A stretch of 7,711 nucleotides of DNA from contig CALJDB010000182.1 of the NCBI GenBank assembly GCA_938023775.1, positions 1 to 7,711 on the forward strand, in the 5' to 3' direction. The stretch is from an uncultured Clostridia bacterium. GTDB lineage: Bacteria > Bacillota > Clostridia > Oscillospirales > Oscillospiraceae. Positions 6,051 to 7,711 of this stretch are shown one piece after another (within the stretch, counting starts at the first letter, position 1; each line of letters opens with the position of its first letter). A program made the translations under genes and the position numbers. The notes below the pieces were generated by a model, which saw only the letters and a program-made list of their open reading frames with translations, did no database searches and was not told where the DNA came from.

Positions 6051-7502
6051 ATGATCCTCTATAATTCCGCCACCCACAAGCGCGAGGAGTTCGTCCCGAA
6101 CGAGCCCGGCGTCGTTAAAATGTACACCTGCGGTCCCACGGTCTACCATTTTGCCCATATCGGCAATCTGCGCACCTATATCATGGAGGATGTGCTGGAT
6201 AAATACCTGCGCTACCTCGGCTACGACGTGGAGCGCGTGATGAACATCACGGACGTGGGCCACCTCACGAGCGACGCTGACGAGGGCGAGGACAAGATGC
6301 TCAAGGGCGCGCGCCGCGAGCACAAGACCGTCATGGAGATCGCGCAGTTTTATACCGACGCCTTCTTCGACGACTGCCGCAAGCTCAATATCCGCCGCCC
6401 GGACGTCGTCCAGCCCGCGACCGGCTGCATTGACGAGTATATCAAGATCATCTCCAAGCTGATGGACACCGGCTACGCCTATCTCGCCGGCGGCAACGTC
6501 TATTTCGACACGAGCAAGTTAGAGCGCTACTACATCTTCAACGACCACGACGCGGAGGACCTCGCCGTCGGCGTCCGCGAGGGCGTTGAGGAGGACACGA
6601 ATAAGCGCAACAAAAACGACTTCGTCCTCTGGTTCACCAAGAGCAAATTCGAGGATCAGGCGCTCAAGTGGGACTCCCCGTGGGGCGTCGGCTATCCCGG
6701 CTGGCATATCGAGTGCTCCGGCATCAGCATGAAGTATCTCGGCGAGCATCTCGACATCCACTGCGGCGGCATCGACAACGCCTTCCCCCACCACACGAAC
6801 GAAATCGCCCAGTCGGAGAGCTATCTTGGGCATAAATGGTGCAATTATTGGATGCATGTCCTCCACCTGAACACCACCAGCGGAAAAATGAGCAAGAGCA
6901 GCGGCGAGTTCCTCACCGTCTCGCTGCTGGAGGAAAAGGGCTACGATCCGCTCGCTTACCGCTTCTTCTGCCTCCAGAGTCATTACCGCAAGGCGCTCGT
7001 GTTCACCTGGGAGAACCTCGACAACGCGCAGGGGGCTTATAACAAGCTCATCGGCAAGATCGCTGCGCTGAAGCCCGGCAGCAGCGCCGTCGTCCCGGAG
7101 GAATTCGAGGCGCTGCGCGAGAAATTCCGCGCCGCGCTCGATAACGACCTCAACACCTCCCTCGCCGTCACCGCGCTCTACGACGTGCTGAAGGCGAAGA
7201 CCACGGACGACACCAAGCTCGCCGCCATCAACGACTTCGACCGCGTGCTGGGCCTCGACCTCATCGACAAGTCCATCGCAAAGCGCGAAGCCGACGCCAA
7301 AGCCGTCGCCGCCGCAGGCAGCTTCACCGTCATCGCCGAGGACGGCGCGGACGATGAGACCGTCACCGCCCGCCTTCAGGCGCGTCAGGACGCGAAAAAA
7401 GCCAAAAACTTCGCCGAAGCCGACCGCATCCGCGACGAGCTCAAAGCCGAGGGCATCGAAATCACAGATATCCCGCACGGCGTGAAGTGGAAAAAAGCAT
7501 AA
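6051..7502 (+). CDS. cysS: Cysteinyl-tRNA synthetase CysS
   Basis: CysS activates cysteine with ATP and charges tRNA-Cys in the cytosol. At 483 residues it is full length, slightly longer than E. coli (461). The class I HIGH motif is H36-I-G-N39 (HIGN is usual for this enzyme) and KMSKS is at 279-283. Zinc ligands that recognise the substrate thiol are predicted as C27 (TCGPTVY), C222 (HIECSGIS), H247 and E251 (FPHHTNE). The longer spacing between C27 and C222 comes from an insertion around YYIFNDHDAEDLAVGVREG, a form I recall from clostridial enzymes. The C-terminal helical and anticodon-binding part ends with ADRIRDELKAEGIEI, typical of the family. It starts 6 bases after cysE, with AAGGAG at 6033-6038 inside the cysE end. 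It is co-transcribed under the Cys T-box. Confidence 0.98.
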   Translation: MILYNSATHKREEFVPNEPGVVKMYTCGPTVYHFAHIGNLRTYIMEDVLDKYLRYLGYDVERVMNITDVGHLTSDADEGEDKMLKGARREHKTVMEIAQFYTDAFFDDCRKLNIRRPDVVQPATGCIDEYIKIISKLMDTGYAYLAGGNVYFDTSKLERYYIFNDHDAEDLAVGVREGVEEDTNKRNKNDFVLWFTKSKFEDQALKWDSPWGVGYPGWHIECSGISMKYLGEHLDIHCGGIDNAFPHHTNEIAQSESYLGHKWCNYWMHVLHLNTTSGKMSKSSGEFLTVSLLEEKGYDPLAYRFFCLQSHYRKALVFTWENLDNAQGAYNKLIGKIAALKPGSSAVVPEEFEALREKFRAALDNDLNTSLAVTALYDVLKAKTTDDTKLAAINDFDRVLGLDLIDKSIAKREADAKAVAAAGSFTVIAEDGADDETVTARLQARQDAKKAKNFAEADRIRDELKAEGIEITDIPHGVKWKKA

Positions 7503-7518
7503 GAATCCCGCAAAGAAA

Positions 7519-7550
7519 GCCCCCGCGTTCCGCACGGAACGCGGGGGCTC
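7519..7550. terminator. Strong hairpin after cysS, probable terminator
   Basis: A perfect 14-bp GC-rich stem (7519-7532/7537-7550) with loop GCAC begins 16 bases after the cysS stop. On the + strand it is followed by CAGTCTGTCAAAG, without a T-run. On the - strand the same hairpin is followed by TTCTTTG, a moderate U-rich tail. It may therefore end transcription from the right better than from cysS, or act on cysS as a pause or 3'-end stabiliser. Confidence 0.65.
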
Positions 7551-7711
7551 AGTCTGTCAAAGAAGCTTCGAACATGCTTGCGGTCATTACGTCGATTGAA
7601 GGACTCTAACGCCAAGACGAAGATAAGGGTGGCGGCTGGCTTTCAGAAGATCAGCATATCAAGGCGGCGTGTTTTTGCACAATAAGACGTCTAATAATAG
7701 TCCTATATTGT
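7551..7711. other. AT-richer intergenic segment, no gene seen
   Basis: These 161 bases are visibly richer in A/T than the genes to the left, especially after 7670. No frame on either strand holds a convincing protein. A + strand frame is open from 7610 to the window edge but begins right after a TAA and has no start codon. Near the edge there is an AGACGTCT palindrome (7685-7692) and an inverted pair ACAATA/TATTGT (7679-7684/7706-7711). These could mark the regulatory region of a gene beyond the window. Confidence 0.4.

Noticed and set aside
5253..6323. 356-codon open frame on the - strand over the T-box, cysE and cysS start
   Set aside because: It runs antisense through a T-box riboswitch and two clear enzymes; the translation is repetitive in Val, Asp, Ala and Arg with no family motif.
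6519..7535. 338-codon open frame on the - strand over cysS
   Set aside because: It is the complement of conserved CysS sequence including KMSKS. It would start inside the 7519-7550 hairpin and has no plausible ribosome binding site.
7574..7609. Small + strand open frame (11 codons) and the open frame after it to the window edge
   Set aside because: The first is too short and has no Shine-Dalgarno; the second begins after a TAA and contains no start codon, so neither is supportable as a gene.
7675..7711. Possible promoter with TTGCAC (7675-7680) and TATATT (7704-7709)
   Set aside because: The spacing is 23 bases, too long for a sigma-A promoter, and no better -10 lies at 16-18 bases.
1..7711. 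CRISPR arrays, tRNA or rRNA genes, inteins, introns, defence or toxin genes
   Set aside because: I looked for regularly spaced direct repeats, tRNA-like cloverleafs, and interruptions in recA and the other genes, and saw none.

Overview
The window is a GC-rich stretch of ordinary bacterial chromosome with every convincing gene on the + strand. A cysteine T-box leader, a Bacillus-type cysE-cysS unit and the overall gene families point to a Gram-positive Bacillota. The high GC, the Clostridia-like protein sequences and the interspersed palindromic repeat suggest a high-GC gut-type clostridium (Oscillospiraceae-like). That placement is inference from sequence style, not a database result.

Layout. 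(1) Positions 2-502: C-terminal half of a YqhQ-like DUF1385 membrane protein, cut by the left window edge. (2) 503-730: a non-coding gap filled by a compound element of three hairpins between short terminal inverted repeats (521-692). (3) 731-5047: a tight run prmC, recA, recX, rimO, pgsA with gaps of 34, 8, 8 and 7 bases, which looks like one operon. It joins release-factor methylation, recombination and its modulator, ribosomal protein S12 methylthiolation and phosphatidylglycerol synthesis. (4) 5048-5402: a consensus sigma-A promoter followed by a complete T-box leader with a UGC (Cys) specifier, a UGGA antiterminator bulge and an intrinsic terminator. (5) 5403-7502: cysE and cysS, making the cysteine precursor O-acetylserine and charging tRNA-Cys. 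(6) 7503-7711: a 14-bp hairpin after cysS and then visibly more AT-rich sequence with no supportable gene.

How it works together. Uncharged tRNA-Cys is predicted to bind the leader by its anticodon (UGC specifier at 5204-5206) and its U73-CCA end (UGGA at 5307-5310). This would hold the antiterminator and switch on both cysteine synthesis and tRNA charging. The regulatory class is known; here all its parts can be read to base level. I see no previously undescribed defence, toxin or mobile system. The least explained parts are the 521-692 repeat element and the AT-rich right end.
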